A stretch of 64,000 nucleotides of DNA, taken from contig NZ_SWBR01000002.1 in NCBI RefSeq assembly GCF_005116505.1, positions 186,314 through 250,313 on the forward strand, written 5' to 3'. The notes beneath the pieces are model-generated. The model was given only the letters and a program-made list of their open reading frames with translations. It was not told the origin of the DNA and ran no database searches. The stretch is from Pedobacter polaris (GTDB lineage Bacteria > Bacteroidota > Bacteroidia > Sphingobacteriales > Sphingobacteriaceae). This document shows positions 63,960 through 64,000 of the stretch, in pieces (the first letter of the stretch is position 1; the number at the start of each line of letters is the position of its first letter). The position numbers and the translations under genes are program-made.

Positions 63960-64000
63960 CGATAGAAAGCATTATTAAAGGTGATTATTCTCCACCACCA

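Noticed and set aside
63985-64000. End of another gene on the minus strand (residues GGGE then stop)
   Set aside because: Only four codons are visible at the window edge, so a gene cannot be supported, although the spacing before the hairpin would fit one.

Overview
The window is AT-rich, has no ribosomal or tRNA genes, and looks like chromosomal sequence from a Bacteroidetes of the Sphingobacteriaceae, most likely Pedobacter or a close relative. This is an inference from two SusC/SusD pairs, a GLPGLI protein, DUF4097 proteins, a triple-tyrosine/propeller regulator, TTTG...TAnnTTTG promoters, the near absence of Shine-Dalgarno sequences, and the general look of the proteins. I see no phage, insertion sequence, CRISPR array or integrase.

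Layout. 1-4.0 kb: end of an aldo/keto reductase gene, a secreted M1 peptidase, OsmC, a hotdog thioesterase and a small unknown protein. 4.1-8.8 kb: an orphan SusC/SusD pair. 9.2-14.7 kb: a SpmA-SpmB-type membrane protein, an M14 carboxypeptidase-like protein and an S9 peptidase, all on the minus strand. 15.1-18.5 kb: yidC and pyrG. 18.9-22.4 kb: a TonB-dependent receptor-like protein with a GLPGLI protein. 22.6-32.8 kb: a polysaccharide utilisation locus (SusC, SusD, PKD surface lipoprotein, GH16 beta-glucanase on the minus strand) facing a divergent membrane-anchored regulator with a periplasmic propeller and a cytoplasmic LuxR-type HTH. The likely substrate is a beta-1,3(-1,4)-glucan. 32.8-43.7 kb: housekeeping genes (kdsB, deoxynucleoside kinase, trpS, PlsC-type acyltransferase, gatC, ABC ATPase, ATP:cobalamin adenosyltransferase, DUF2795, ispD, queA, ABC permease, class I aminotransferase). 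43.8-48.0 kb: a tightly packed five-gene operon (CDF transporter, Nudix, CPBP protease, bioA, diiron ferritin-like protein). 48.0-51.1 kb: an ECF sigma factor, a HEAT-repeat membrane protein and two DUF4097-like exported proteins. 51.3-58.3 kb: thioredoxin and the four genes of the ligase-associated DNA repair system (phosphoesterase, Lhr-type helicase, ligase, exonuclease), with an outer-membrane protein gene set in the middle. 58.4-59.7 kb: a SatD-like regulator and a DUF3307 membrane protein. 59.9-63.9 kb: an LtaS-type sulfatase-fold enzyme and a DPP-IV-like S9 peptidase.

Most striking structures. (1) Between the repair exonuclease and the satD-like gene lie four 22-bp palindromic sites at an exact 28-bp period, apparently a multi-site operator for the HTH of the SatD-like protein, possibly linking it to the DNA repair operon. 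(2) Three paired palindromic elements built on CCCCTAAA/TTTAGGGG lie exactly at gene stop codons. One spans the kinase/kdsB junction and is translated into the KdsB N-terminus. (3) A four-helix diiron-type protein directly follows bioA. (4) A terminator-shaped hairpin contains the start codon of the LtaS-like gene. (5) The GH16 locus promoter has a 10-bp inverted repeat just downstream of the predicted transcription start.
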